Positions 9,310 through 17,380 of a stretch of 64,000 nt of DNA are shown one piece after another (position 1 is the first letter of the stretch; each line of letters opens with the position of its first letter). The DNA comes from Martinezella tropici (GTDB taxonomy: Bacteria > Pseudomonadota > Alphaproteobacteria > Rhizobiales > Rhizobiaceae). Both the position numbers and the translations under genes were made by a program. Under the pieces are notes generated by a model. It was given only the letters and a program-made list of their open reading frames with translations, searched no databases and had not been told where the DNA came from. Where the stretch lies: contig JUHI01000008.1 in NCBI GenBank assembly GCA_000799755.1, positions 62,001 to 126,000 of the forward strand, written 5' to 3'.

Positions 9310-9861
9310 TCAGAGCACTTTCGGATTGTTGACGGGGATGCGGGAGATTTCGGGCGGCAGCGCTGTCCACCAGATGGGTCCCTTGTTGCAATAGGTGGGC
9401 ACGGTCAGTCCGTCGGCAACGGGCCGGTACATCAGCGCATCCTTGTAGGCGACCACGACCGGCCCAGCCTTGGTCGCGATCGTGCCGGTGTACCACGCCG
9501 TCACGATCTTCATGACATCGCCGTCAAGGCCGATCGCGGCCGCCGCACCCTTGAGTGCGGTGGCGTCGGCGTGGCTCTTTGTCAGATCCGCCAGCTTTGC
9601 GATGCGATCCGCCATCTCCGGATCGTCCTTGACGAGCGCCTCCATGATACGGCGTGAGATGACGGGATCGAGATCCTTCTTGGCGGTCACAACCGAGGAT
9701 AAAGCGAAGAAGCCGATTTCCGCAGCGGAAGGAGTTTCGGCTGCGTAGGCGGGAAGAGAGTGAATGCTGACGAGGGAAAGGGCAGCCCCTGCCAACAGAG
9801 TGCGTCGACTGACGTTGATGCGATGAAGGGGCTGAAGCGGAGGAACTGGTTTACCCACCAT
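9310..9861 (-). CDS. Tat-exported small subunit of FAD sugar/polyol dehydrogenase (FAD-SLDH small-subunit family)
   Basis: 183 residues, first gene of the S-L-C operon. The start at 9861 has AGGAGCGCCATC upstream. The N-terminus carries a twin-arginine motif (SRRTLLAG) and hydrophobic stretch ending in AYA, so it should leave the cell folded, carrying the GMC subunit with it. The C-terminal motif YCNKGPIWWTALPPEI is typical of sorbitol/fructose dehydrogenase small subunits. Gene order here is S-L-C, while the classical Gluconobacter fdh operon is S-C-L (family knowledge). The promoter should lie in 9862-10080. A longer frame to 10032 has no start support. Confidence 0.88.
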   Translation of the reverse strand: MVGKPVPPLQPLHRINVSRRTLLAGAALSLVSIHSLPAYAAETPSAAEIGFFALSSVVTAKKDLDPVISRRIMEALVKDDPEMADRIAKLADLTKSHADATALKGAAAAIGLDGDVMKIVTAWYTGTIATKAGPVVVAYKDALMYRPVADGLTVPTYCNKGPIWWTALPPEISRIPVNNPKVL

Positions 9862-10190
9862 GATGGCGCTCCTGGCTTGTCCGCGCGAAGCGGGCTGGCT
9901 GACGACAGTAAGTGTAGCCACGTTTTCTCCCGCAGAGAAGACTTTAAACCTGCGCGCGAATGAATGGATTTGATCAGGAGGGGTGTGTCTGTACCGGTAG
10001 ACCCTCCGAGCCTTTCGAGGTTTTGCCCGCAAATATTGAAACGGATTTCTGCCTCTTCTCCCATAAACGGATCACAATGCCTTTAGTCTAGTATTTTTAT
10101 AGACAATTATCATGCCGTTCAGTCGGCGCGATGTCGAATGGCCTCTCGGCCAGATGATCGGCGCCGCAGCGATCATAATAGGGACGGGAT
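9862..10190. other. 329-base divergent intergenic region with shared operator
   Basis: Separates the dehydrogenase operon (-) from the first peptide-type importer (+). It contains the 19-bp palindrome at 10086-10104, which is much closer to the importer. A conflicting plus-strand frame starting at 10112 has no recognisable product. No terminator or repeat otherwise. Confidence 0.5.
10086..10104. promoter_or_regulatory. Shared 19-bp palindrome, copy 1 (importer 1)
   Basis: GTCTA-N9-TAGAC, a perfect inverted repeat with an AT-rich spacer, preceded by CTTTA. It lies 86 bases before the ATG of the importer's binding-protein gene. Six further copies stand before other genes in this window. The CT-A-N9-T-AG layout also fits the T-N11-A pattern of LysR-type binding sites. 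Confidence 0.75.
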
Positions 10191-11822
10191 ATGAGAAAAA
10201 GGCATTCAAGCATCAGTGGCAACGGGCGAGGCAGGATCGGGATTGCGCTCGCATTTTCTCTTCTGGCGATGATGGGCACGGCAGCCAATGCCGCATCCGA
10301 TGCGACAAAGCCCGTCGATGGCGGCGTCCTCAATGTCGGATTGGGGACCGATGCCGCCATCATCGACCCGTCGATCACGGGCAATTCCGTCACTGCATTG
10401 ATTACCCGCAATATCGTCGACTCGCTCGTCGGACAGGCTGAGGACAACAAGTTCACGCCCTGGCTCGCCGAAAGCTGGGATATCAACGGCGACAACACCG
10501 TCTACACGTTTCACCTGCGGCAGGGGGTGACATTCAGCGATGGCACGCCACTCGATGCGGCTGCCGTCAAATATAATTTCGATCGCATTCTCGACCCGAA
10601 AACGACGTCCAGCTATGCGAAGTCGCTGCTCGGGCCGATCGACAAGATAGAGGCTGCCGACAGCCGCACGGTCGTCATCCGCTATCGTCAGTCCTTCGCG
10701 CCCTTGCTGCAGGGATTGAGCCTTCCATATCTCGGCATTCAATCGCCGACCTATCTTCAGAAGGCGCAGATCACGACGAATACCGTCGTCGGATCGGGGC
10801 CTTACGTGCTCGACAATTTCACCAAGGGCAGCGGCAGCAAGCTCAGCCGTCGCGCGGACTATAATTGGGGGCCGGGTTACGCCGCCCACAAAGGCGCGGC
10901 TCATTTCGACCAGATCGTCTTCAAATATCTGCCGGAGGCCTCCGTGCGCCTCGGCGCACTGGCAAGCGGGCAATTACAGGCGATCGATGCGGTGCCGCCG
11001 GCAAACTACCGCTCCGTTCAGGGCAACGGCAAGCTGCAGGTCGTCACCCGGGAAAATCCGGGCGTCAACAGCTCCTATTTCCTGAACATCTCGAAGGGTC
11101 TCTTTCAGGATCTGAAGGTGCGTCAGGCCTTCCAGAGTGCGGTCAATGGGCCTGCTGCGGTCAAGGCGGCCTTTTTCGGAACCCTGAAGCCGGCCGACAA
11201 TATTCTCGGTCCGTCGACGCTTTATTACGACAAGGACATTCCGCGATCATGGGGCTTCGATCTCGGAAAAGCCAACCGGCTGCTCGACGAGGCGGGCTGG
11301 TCGCAGAAGGATGCCGATGGGATCCGCAAGAAGGACGGCAACCGGCTGGCGCTGCATTATGTCTATGACAGCACCTCGCTCACCGCGACGGAAGTAACCC
11401 TGGCGCAGGCCGTTCAGTATCAGGTGCGGCAGGCGGGCTTCGATCTACAGCTCGATCCGGTCGATTCCGGCGGCTGGACCGCGCGTACCAACGCCAATGA
11501 TTACGATCTGGTCTCGCTCTACTATGTGCGCGCCGAGCCAGATATCCTGCGGACGGTATTCCATTCGGCCTATATTCCGCCCGCCGGCTCGGATGTGTCG
11601 CGCGTCAGCAGTCTAGACGAGAAGCTGACGAAAGCGGTCGGGGCGTCGGATGCCGAGCGCAAGAAGCTCTATGCCGAGGTGCAGAAGGAAATTATCGAGC
11701 AGGCCTATGCCGTGCCGCTCTTCATTCCTGCCTATCAGCTCGGCGCCACCAAGAGCCTGCGCGGCATTTCCTGGGCCACCAATGCAAAGCCGAATTTCTA
11801 CGATGCCTGGCTCGAGCGCTAA
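10191..11822 (+). CDS. Peptide-type (family 5) ABC transporter substrate-binding protein, importer 1
   Basis: 543-residue periplasmic binding protein of the DppA/OppA class. Signal peptide: basic N-terminus then IGIALAFSLLAMMGTAANA. Family hallmarks: GGVLNVGLGTDAAIIDPS at the mature start and the loop YTFHLRQGVTFSDGTPLDA. The ATG follows GGGACGGGAT. It begins a four-gene operon (two permeases, one double ATPase) with overlapping genes. The site-1 palindrome and nearby cysteine genes suggest a sulfur-containing ligand (for example a peptide, glutathione-like or N-acyl amino-acid derivative), but the fold alone says only 'peptide-like'. Confidence 0.92.
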   Translation: MRKRHSSISGNGRGRIGIALAFSLLAMMGTAANAASDATKPVDGGVLNVGLGTDAAIIDPSITGNSVTALITRNIVDSLVGQAEDNKFTPWLAESWDINGDNTVYTFHLRQGVTFSDGTPLDAAAVKYNFDRILDPKTTSSYAKSLLGPIDKIEAADSRTVVIRYRQSFAPLLQGLSLPYLGIQSPTYLQKAQITTNTVVGSGPYVLDNFTKGSGSKLSRRADYNWGPGYAAHKGAAHFDQIVFKYLPEASVRLGALASGQLQAIDAVPPANYRSVQGNGKLQVVTRENPGVNSSYFLNISKGLFQDLKVRQAFQSAVNGPAAVKAAFFGTLKPADNILGPSTLYYDKDIPRSWGFDLGKANRLLDEAGWSQKDADGIRKKDGNRLALHYVYDSTSLTATEVTLAQAVQYQVRQAGFDLQLDPVDSGGWTARTNANDYDLVSLYYVRAEPDILRTVFHSAYIPPAGSDVSRVSSLDEKLTKAVGASDAERKKLYAEVQKEIIEQAYAVPLFIPAYQLGATKSLRGISWATNAKPNFYDAWLER

Positions 11823-12753
11823 GTTTCTCCAGTCCGTGATGCGGCGGACCGGTGTGATCGTTGCCGTGCTCTGGGGCGCGGCAACGATTGCCTTCATCGC
11901 GGTGAAGCTCATTCCCGGCGATCCCGTTGCCATCTTGGCTGGCGGGGAAAACGTCGTCGATGAAGCCGAACGCGCCGCATTGGTGCATCAATATGGTCTC
12001 GACCAGCCGCTTGTGCTGCAATATCTGCATTACATCGGCAGGGCTCTGAGCGGCGATTTCGGGGAAAGCTATCAGTACAGGCAGCCGGTATCCGAGGTGA
12101 TCTACGAGGCTGCAGGGCCGACATTGCAGCTTGCCGGGAGTGCAATCGCGCTTGCTCTTCTTCTGGCGATCAGCGTCGCACTGGCGACGGCGGGCCGTCG
12201 CAGAAGCCTGACGCTGCTGTCCTCTGGCATAGAACTTATCCTTCTGAGCACACCCGTCTATTGGATCGGCATCCTCCTGCTGACGATCTTCAGCTTCAAT
12301 CTGCAATGGTTTCCGGTGACCGGCAATGACGGCCCGGCCGCGCTGGTGCTCCCCGCCATTGCTCTCAGTCTGCCTCTGGCAGCACTTCTAAGCCAGGTGC
12401 TCAGGGACGGCCTGGAGGAAGCGTTGTCCCAGCCGTTTTCGCTGACGGTTCGCACGCGGGGCGTCGGCGAGACCATGCTGCGCGTCCGGCACGGCTTGCG
12501 ACACGCCGCGCTGGCGGCCTCGACCCTCACCGGCACACTTCTTGCCAGTACGCTCGGCGGCTCGATCCTGACCGAGACGGTGTTCGGCCGCTCGGGAATT
12601 GGGCAGATCACGCTTCAGGCGATCAAGACCCGCGACATGCCGCTGATCCTCGGTCTCGTCATGCTGTCCGCCCTTGTCTTCGTCATTGTCAATCTGCTGG
12701 TCGATGCCTTCTACCTTTTGATCGACCCACGTTTACGGAGGACAAGCCTTTGA
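11803..12753 (+). CDS. Peptide-type ABC transporter permease (DppB-like), importer 1
   Basis: 316-residue inner-membrane permease with about six helices. The family N-terminus is visible (AKFLQSVMRRTGVIVAVLWGAATIAF then LIPGDP), and the EAA loop region RTRGVGETMLRVRHGLRHA faces the ATPase. I chose ATG 11803, which overlaps the binding-protein gene by 20 bases, because the following AKFLQ segment matches where DppB proteins usually start; GTG 11836 or ATG 11839 are alternatives. Overlap at both ends points to translational coupling. Confidence 0.88.
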   Translation: MPGSSAKFLQSVMRRTGVIVAVLWGAATIAFIAVKLIPGDPVAILAGGENVVDEAERAALVHQYGLDQPLVLQYLHYIGRALSGDFGESYQYRQPVSEVIYEAAGPTLQLAGSAIALALLLAISVALATAGRRRSLTLLSSGIELILLSTPVYWIGILLLTIFSFNLQWFPVTGNDGPAALVLPAIALSLPLAALLSQVLRDGLEEALSQPFSLTVRTRGVGETMLRVRHGLRHAALAASTLTGTLLASTLGGSILTETVFGRSGIGQITLQAIKTRDMPLILGLVMLSALVFVIVNLLVDAFYLLIDPRLRRTSL

Positions 12754-13619
12754 GCGATGTCGTTCTAGTTGAGAGCGGGCAGGAAGACCGCGTCGGGCGC
12801 GGACGCCCGGTCTGGCTGTCTTTCGGACTGCTTGTCCCCTTCGCCTTTGTTGTCGTTCTGGCCGTTGCCGGCTGGGCGCCGCAATGGCTTTCCTCTTTCG
12901 ATCCGGAGGCTGTCGACCCCAATGCGATCCTGCTGCCGCCGGATGCCCAGCACTGGTTCGGCACCGACGAACTGGGCCGCGATCTGTTTTCGCGCGTGGT
13001 GTACGGAACCTCGCAATCCCTGACCATCGGCCTCGGCGCGACGCTCATCGCCAGTCTCGGCGGGATCGTGCTCGGCACGACGGCTGCGCTGGCCCCAAGG
13101 CCGATCGGTCGGCTTTTGCTGCGCCTCATCGATATCCTGCTTGCCTTTCCGGAAATGCTGCTTGCCCTGCTGGTGATTGCCGTTCTCGGCCGCGGGCCGG
13201 CCAATACGTTGTTGGCGGTCGGGCTCGCCAGCATTGCCGGCTATGCGAGATTGATCCGCTCGCAGGTACTTCACATCAAGCTGTCGGGCTATGTCGAACA
13301 TGCGATCGCGCTCGGAGAGCATCCCTGGACGATTATCATCCGGCATATCGTTCCCAATGCCATCCGGCCGCTGCTCATCCTCGCAACGATTGGCGTCGGG
13401 ACTTCGGTGCTATCGGCCTCGGCCTTGAGCTTCCTTGGCCTCGGCGTCGTGCCGCCGGCGGCGGAATGGGGTGCGCTCCTCGCAAACGGCCGGAATTTTC
13501 TCGATATCGCGCCCTGGACCAGTCTGCTGCCCGCGACGGTGGTAGCGCTTTCCGTCATTTCGATCACGCTGCTCGGTCGCCGCCTGCAAACCCTTCTCGC
13601 AACGGGAGATCTGCGATGA
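12750..13619 (+). CDS. Peptide-type ABC transporter permease (DppC-like), importer 1
   Basis: 289-residue permease. It has an N-terminal helix (WLSFGLLVPFAFVVVLAVAGW), the DppC hallmark HWFGTDELGRDLFSRVVYG and the EAA-type loop EHAIALGEHPWTIIIRHIVPN. Translation starts at TTG 12750, within the stop of the preceding gene (TTGA overlap), after ACGGAGGACAAGCC, a strong ribosome-binding site. The stop overlaps the ATG of the ATPase gene. Confidence 0.9.
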   Translation: MSDVVLVESGQEDRVGRGRPVWLSFGLLVPFAFVVVLAVAGWAPQWLSSFDPEAVDPNAILLPPDAQHWFGTDELGRDLFSRVVYGTSQSLTIGLGATLIASLGGIVLGTTAALAPRPIGRLLLRLIDILLAFPEMLLALLVIAVLGRGPANTLLAVGLASIAGYARLIRSQVLHIKLSGYVEHAIALGEHPWTIIIRHIVPNAIRPLLILATIGVGTSVLSASALSFLGLGVVPPAAEWGALLANGRNFLDIAPWTSLLPATVVALSVISITLLGRRLQTLLATGDLR

Positions 13620-15301
13620 ACATGCAGGCCGATCTAAGAAATTTCCTGCCCGCCGCTTCCGAACGGCCTCCACTGCTTGCGGTCAAAGGGCTGAACGTGA
13701 CCTTTTCGACGCCGCAGGGTCGTGTCGACGCGGTCCGCGACCTGTCCCTGCAGATTGCGCCCGGCGAGATCCTGGCATTGGTTGGCGAGTCCGGGTCCGG
13801 AAAATCGGTGACGGCCCGGGCGATTGTCGGTCTTGCCGGGCCGCGTTCGATGATAAGGGCCGAGACGATGGAGCTGACTGCCCACGAGGGTCGCCCGTTG
13901 AACCTTCTCGGCCTGTCGGAGAAAGCCTGGCGGCATGTGCGGGGGCGTGAAATCGGTTTCATTCTTCAGGATGCGCTTGTGTCGCTCGATCCCCTGCGGG
14001 CCATCGGCCGGGAAATCTCCGAGCCTATCCTCACGCACCGGCTGGTGCCGCGCTCACTCGTATCGCAGCACGTCGTGGAACTGTTGGAACGCGTCGGGAT
14101 TCCCGAGCCGCAATCGCGAATTGGGCAATATGCGCATCAGTTGTCGGGCGGCCTGCGGCAGAGAGCGCTGATCGCCTCAGCCCTTGCCGGCCAGCCGCGC
14201 CTGCTTATTGCCGACGAGCCGACGACGGCGCTGGATGTGAGCGTCCAGAAACGAGTGCTCGCCATCTTCAAGGAGCTTGCCGCCGCCGGCCATGGCATTC
14301 TCTTGATCACGCATGATCTCTCCGTGGCGGCCCAGCTCGCCGATCGGGTCGCCGTGATGAAAAAGGGCCGGCTGGTCGAAACCGGTCCGGCGCGCAGCAT
14401 CCTGTCGAACCCGCGCCATGACTATACCCGGCAGTTGCTGGCAGCCGTGCCGACAGTCGCCAATCGCGGTCGCAAGCTCAGCGCTCCGGATGTGGCCTTG
14501 CCGCCTCGCGTGGCCATTGCCTCTGGCGAGCGGCTGCTTGACATCAGCAACGTATCCATCAGTTTCAGGCGCACCGACGGCGGCCTCCTGCGTGCGGTCA
14601 GCAATGTATCGCTTCATGTGGACAGTGGGGAGACGCTCGGTATCGTCGGCGAATCCGGTTCAGGCAAGACGACGCTCGGCAAGATCGCGCTGGCATTGCA
14701 GCGTCCGGATGAAGGGACAGTGTCGTTTGAAGGGCGGCCGTGGAGCGCGCTTTCGGAACGTCAGCGCCGCCCGCTGCGAGCAGGAATGCAGACCATTACC
14801 CAGGACCCGCTGAGTTCCTTCAATCCGCGTTTCACGGTGGAGCGCATCATCGAGCAGCCCTTGCTGCTCCGCGGTGGGCTCGACAGATCGCAGCGGCGCG
14901 AGAGGATCATCGGCCTCATGGATCTGGTCGGGCTGCCGCAGGATCTGCTTTCCCGAAGGCCGACTGCGCTTTCAGGTGGGCAGCGCCAGCGCGTATCGAT
15001 CGCGCAGGCGCTTGCCGCCACGCCGAAGCTTCTGATTTGCGATGAGCCCGTTTCAGCGCTCGATGTCACGACGCAGGCCCAAGTTCTGGATCTTCTGGTC
15101 GATCTGCAGGCAAGGTTCGGCCTATCGATGATCTTTATTTCGCATGACCTCGGGGTGATCCAGCATATCAGCCACCGTATTGTCGTGATGAAGCAAGGAG
15201 CGATCGTCGAGGCGGGGTCGGTCGAAGAGGTGTTCGAACGTCCGCGGCATGCCTATACCCGCGAACTCATCGCATCCGTGCCGAGGTTTGGTGATGCATA
15301 G
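13616..15301 (+). CDS. Fused DppD-DppF-type ABC ATPase, importer 1
   Basis: 561 residues with two complete ABC cassettes in one chain. Cassette 1: Walker A GESGSGKS (residues 57-64), signature LSGGLRQRALIA, Walker B LLIADEPTTALD. Cassette 2: GESGSGKTT, LSGGQRQRVSIAQ, LLICDEPVSALD. Each ends with the peptide-transporter tail (HDYTRQLLAAVP and HAYTRELIASVP). It overlaps the permease stop by four bases (ATGA) and closes the operon. Powers uptake by importer 1 at the cytoplasmic face. Frames running in from upstream (from 12884) are antisense to nothing but out of frame with the permease and are not used. Confidence 0.92.
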   Translation: MNMQADLRNFLPAASERPPLLAVKGLNVTFSTPQGRVDAVRDLSLQIAPGEILALVGESGSGKSVTARAIVGLAGPRSMIRAETMELTAHEGRPLNLLGLSEKAWRHVRGREIGFILQDALVSLDPLRAIGREISEPILTHRLVPRSLVSQHVVELLERVGIPEPQSRIGQYAHQLSGGLRQRALIASALAGQPRLLIADEPTTALDVSVQKRVLAIFKELAAAGHGILLITHDLSVAAQLADRVAVMKKGRLVETGPARSILSNPRHDYTRQLLAAVPTVANRGRKLSAPDVALPPRVAIASGERLLDISNVSISFRRTDGGLLRAVSNVSLHVDSGETLGIVGESGSGKTTLGKIALALQRPDEGTVSFEGRPWSALSERQRRPLRAGMQTITQDPLSSFNPRFTVERIIEQPLLLRGGLDRSQRRERIIGLMDLVGLPQDLLSRRPTALSGGQRQRVSIAQALAATPKLLICDEPVSALDVTTQAQVLDLLVDLQARFGLSMIFISHDLGVIQHISHRIVVMKQGAIVEAGSVEEVFERPRHAYTRELIASVPRFGDA

Positions 15302-15424
15302 ACATGCATGGCCAACGCCGGCCTGGTCGGGGGATTTCCGGGCAGGGCTTTCGCCTCAAACGCACCCTTCCGCAAAAACATTCCGCCGTTCCCACCAAGA
15401 TTGGGCGCCGCTCCCTCCACAGTA

Positions 15425-15443
15425 GTTCACTGAAATAATAGAT
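15425..15443. promoter_or_regulatory. Shared palindrome, copy 2 (small ORF / XRE-cupin regulator)
   Basis: GTTCA-N9-TAGAT, a degenerate left arm and good right arm, 27 bases before the small ORF ahead of the XRE-cupin regulator gene. It suggests that the regulator unit belongs to the same control system, or controls itself. Confidence 0.55.
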
Positions 15444-15470
15444 TTATGGGGTTGAATTTGAGGAACAAGA

Positions 15471-15650
15471 ATGTCCCGTCAGGTTGCCAATGTCATTGAT
15501 TTCCAGGCCTATCGTGAGGCTCGGGAGAAAACTCCCACGATAGCGCCGTCTGTCGGCGCGACTTGGCCGGCACAGGCATTTTTGATGTGGGTGCCCTTTG
15601 TCGGCTTCGTTCCCGTGGTGCCGTTTGGCAACCAGACCCATGGCGGTTGA
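15471..15650 (+). CDS. Small ORF (59 aa) overlapping the regulator start; possible leader/coupling peptide
   Basis: ATG after GAGGAACAAGA, 59 residues. It starts MSRQVANVIDFQAYREARE (polar, helical) and ends in a hydrophobic aromatic stretch (AQAFLMWVPFVGFVPVVPF), so it may touch the membrane. Its last 11 bases overlap the start of the regulator gene in another frame, an arrangement that usually couples translation. No family recognised. It is below the usual length cut-off and easily missed. Confidence 0.6.
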   Translation: MSRQVANVIDFQAYREAREKTPTIAPSVGATWPAQAFLMWVPFVGFVPVVPFGNQTHGG

Positions 15651-16263
15651 GGCTAGCGGCCCCTTGCTTCTGGTCCCGAGGGCAGAGGCGATCGACGAAA
15701 TATCGACATTGACGGGCCAGAATCTGCGCCGGTTGAGGACGCGCCGGGGCTATTCGCTCGATCGGCTGGCGAAAATTTCGGGTGTCAGCAGGGCCATGCT
15801 GGGGCAGATCGAAACCGGCAAGAGCAGCCCCACCGTGGCCATTCTTTGGAAAATAGCGGCTGCTCTGGAGGTATCCTGCGGCTCATTGATCGCCGAGCCG
15901 CACCAGGCCGCCGTCCAGGTGCTGACACACGCGAAGGCAAAGGTTCTTTCCGCATCGGAAGGGAGGTTTCAAACCAGAGCGCTGTTTCCATATGAGAGCG
16001 AGCGCAAGGTCGAATTCTACGAGTTGCGAATTGCTCCCCATCACACCGAAGCCGCCGAGGCGCATCGTTCCGGCACCGTCGAAAACCTTGTGGTGTCGCG
16101 CGGTACGGTGGAGGTGGTTGCCGGCAGACATGCGCCGCAGATCCTCGGAGAAGGCGATGCCATCATATTCGAGGCGGATGTCGCCCACAGCTATCGCAAC
16201 ATGACGGCCAGCGAGGCGGTGCTCTATCTGGTCACCACCTATGTCGAGGAAGTTCGCGGCTGA
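15640..16263 (+). CDS. XRE-family regulator with C-terminal cupin domain
   Basis: 207-residue transcription factor. A helix-turn-helix of XRE type spans about residues 25-80 (LRRLRTRRGYSLDRLAKISG, SRAMLGQIETGKSSP), and the C-terminal cupin (about 110-200) contains EAHRSGTVENLVVSRG and GEGDAIIFEADVAHSYRN, a small-molecule sensor barrel. Proteins of this build often regulate amino-acid, polyamine or sulfonate use. I start it at ATG 15640, inside the end of the small ORF. It sits between importer 1 and the Met-rich/cysteine genes and is a candidate regulator for the shared palindrome, which also stands before its own transcription unit. Confidence 0.88.
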   Translation: MAVEASGPLLLVPRAEAIDEISTLTGQNLRRLRTRRGYSLDRLAKISGVSRAMLGQIETGKSSPTVAILWKIAAALEVSCGSLIAEPHQAAVQVLTHAKAKVLSASEGRFQTRALFPYESERKVEFYELRIAPHHTEAAEAHRSGTVENLVVSRGTVEVVAGRHAPQILGEGDAIIFEADVAHSYRNMTASEAVLYLVTTYVEEVRG

Positions 16264-16407
16264 GCTTTTGACATGCCCGCAAAAAACATCCCCAAAGCGC
16301 GGCGCATTTTGGATCGCGCTTCGGGTCCTTGTCTGTCTGTATGCCGCTCTCGCAAGATCGCTTTGCGCGACATGCTTCAGAGGCGGTCGAAGCCCATGAG
16401 CCTCTAT

Positions 16408-16428
16408 CTGCCTGATGATATCAGGCAG
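16408..16428. terminator. Hairpin straddling the stop codon of the Met-rich gene
   Basis: Perfect inverted repeat CTGCCTGA-TGATA-TCAGGCAG. On the minus strand the stop codon of the Met-rich gene lies in the stem. No T-run follows, so it is a weak terminator candidate; it could also protect the mRNA's 3' end or stop transcription coming from the regulator gene. Confidence 0.45.
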
Positions 16429-16783
16429 CTTCCATGGTGCAGCACATCATCATGTTGCCGCACATCATCATGGCAGGCATGCCGGACGACATCATCGACA
16501 TCATGCGCTTGCAGCATTCCATGAACATGTCCTTGTCCATGCCTTCCATCGGCATCATCTCGCAGGCCATGCCCTTCGGCGTCATCTTGCACGTCATCTT
16601 GCCCATCATCATCTGCATCATGGGCATCATCATTGGATTCATCATCGGCATGCCGCCCATCATCGAACCCATCATCGGGTTCATCATGGGATTCATCATT
16701 GGCATCGCACCCATCATAGGCATTCCGCTCATCATGGGGTTCATCATCGGCATCATGTTCATCGCAGGGTTCATCGTCGTCAT
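16421..16783 (-). CDS. Extremely methionine/cysteine-rich small protein (possible sulfur store or Cu(I) binder)
   Basis: 120 residues, of which by my count 53 are Met and 7 are Cys, so half carry sulfur. The N-terminal half is a low-complexity run of NPMM, MPMM and GMPMM units. The C-terminal half looks like a folded domain with ordinary residues and spaced cysteines (KMTCKMTPKGMACEMMP, MECCKRM, MMMCGNMMMCC). The start has GGGAGATGACG upstream, and non-Met codons in this frame use the G/C third positions typical of neighbours. The two other open frames over this DNA (His-rich, Ile-rich, plus strand) are by-products of repeated ATG/CAT. No signal peptide. Function unknown: sulfur reserve in a sulfur-gene region, or copper(I) binding through Met clusters. 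Confidence 0.75.
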   Translation of the reverse strand: MTTMNPAMNMMPMMNPMMSGMPMMGAMPMMNPMMNPMMGSMMGGMPMMNPMMMPMMQMMMGKMTCKMTPKGMACEMMPMEGMDKDMFMECCKRMMSMMSSGMPAMMMCGNMMMCCTMEAA

Positions 16784-17169
16784 CTCCCGAAATCGGCCGC
16801 GTTTCGGCCTTCGATGAAAGTTGAGTTATGCCAACTAATTTTCAGGTTCAACGCAAAAAATTATTTTAATATTCTTTCCTCCAATAGAATAGAGGCGTCT
16901 CCGTTTGCTTGATCGGGATCGTTGTTATTGCGGAAATATATCCATTATAGCAGACGGCGCCAGGGTCGGCGGCAATTGCTCTACAGCTCGATGGTAACGG
17001 CCGAGGCGCAGCGTGAAGAAATTCATTTTGCTGATTCCAGCCACAGTGGCGGAAACCTATTCCTTTAATCTACTAGATTTATAGATATTCTCTCAGCATC
17101 GGATGAAACTAACCGCATCGATGCCGTCTGACGACGCCCGCCCGGTTGCACATCAAAACAGGAGCCCGC
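16784..17169. other. 386-base AT-rich divergent region
   Basis: Between the Met-rich gene (-) and the small ORF/cysK unit (+). It is clearly more AT-rich than its surroundings and holds the shared palindrome at 17068-17086. One copy could serve both directions: 284 bases from the Met-rich start and 83 from the small ORF. A plus-strand frame from 17103 (93 codons) overlaps the small ORF and has no ribosome-binding site. Confidence 0.5.
17068..17086. promoter_or_regulatory. Shared palindrome, copy 3 (cysK-metC-chaC leader)
   Basis: ATCTA-N9-TAGAT, a perfect inverted repeat, preceded by CTTTA as in copies 1 and 4. It is 83 bases before the 46-codon ORF and 294 before cysK. Confidence 0.75.
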
Positions 17170-17310
17170 ATGGAGACCGTCCTCTATCTCGCATCGCTCA
17201 CGACCGAGCCGAGTCGCTCGAGGCACTTAGGACCTTGGCCGCTTGGGCAGTTCGCCCTGGTGAGTTTCGCGGTCCTGCTATCGTTGTTCTTCTTGCTGCG
17301 CACGGTTTGA
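17170..17310 (+). CDS. Small membrane ORF (46 aa) in the cysK leader
   Basis: ATG preceded by ACAGGAGCCCGC, an excellent ribosome-binding site. The 46-residue product has a polar N-terminal half (METVLYLASLTTEPSRSRH) and one predicted membrane helix (FALVSFAVLLSLFFLL) with a basic end. It lies between the shared operator and cysK and ends 70 bases before cysK. Could be a small membrane protein or a translated leader; no family recognised. Confidence 0.5.
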   Translation: METVLYLASLTTEPSRSRHLGPWPLGQFALVSFAVLLSLFFLLRTV

Positions 17311-17380
17311 GGAAGCCGAGGCGCGATGTTGCGCCATCTTCTCGGTTCTTGCCCTTTCTACCAGACATCGGGAGTATTGC

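Noticed and set aside
16434..16783. Trinucleotide-like ATG/CAT repetition as a tandem repeat or CRISPR
   Set aside because: No regular spacer-repeat layout; the periodicity is explained by Met-rich coding sequence.
16415..16912. Long His-rich and Ile-rich plus-strand frames over the Met-rich gene
   Set aside because: They arise from repeated ATG codons read on the other strand. They lack ribosome-binding sites, while the minus frame has one and normal codon bias in its non-Met codons.
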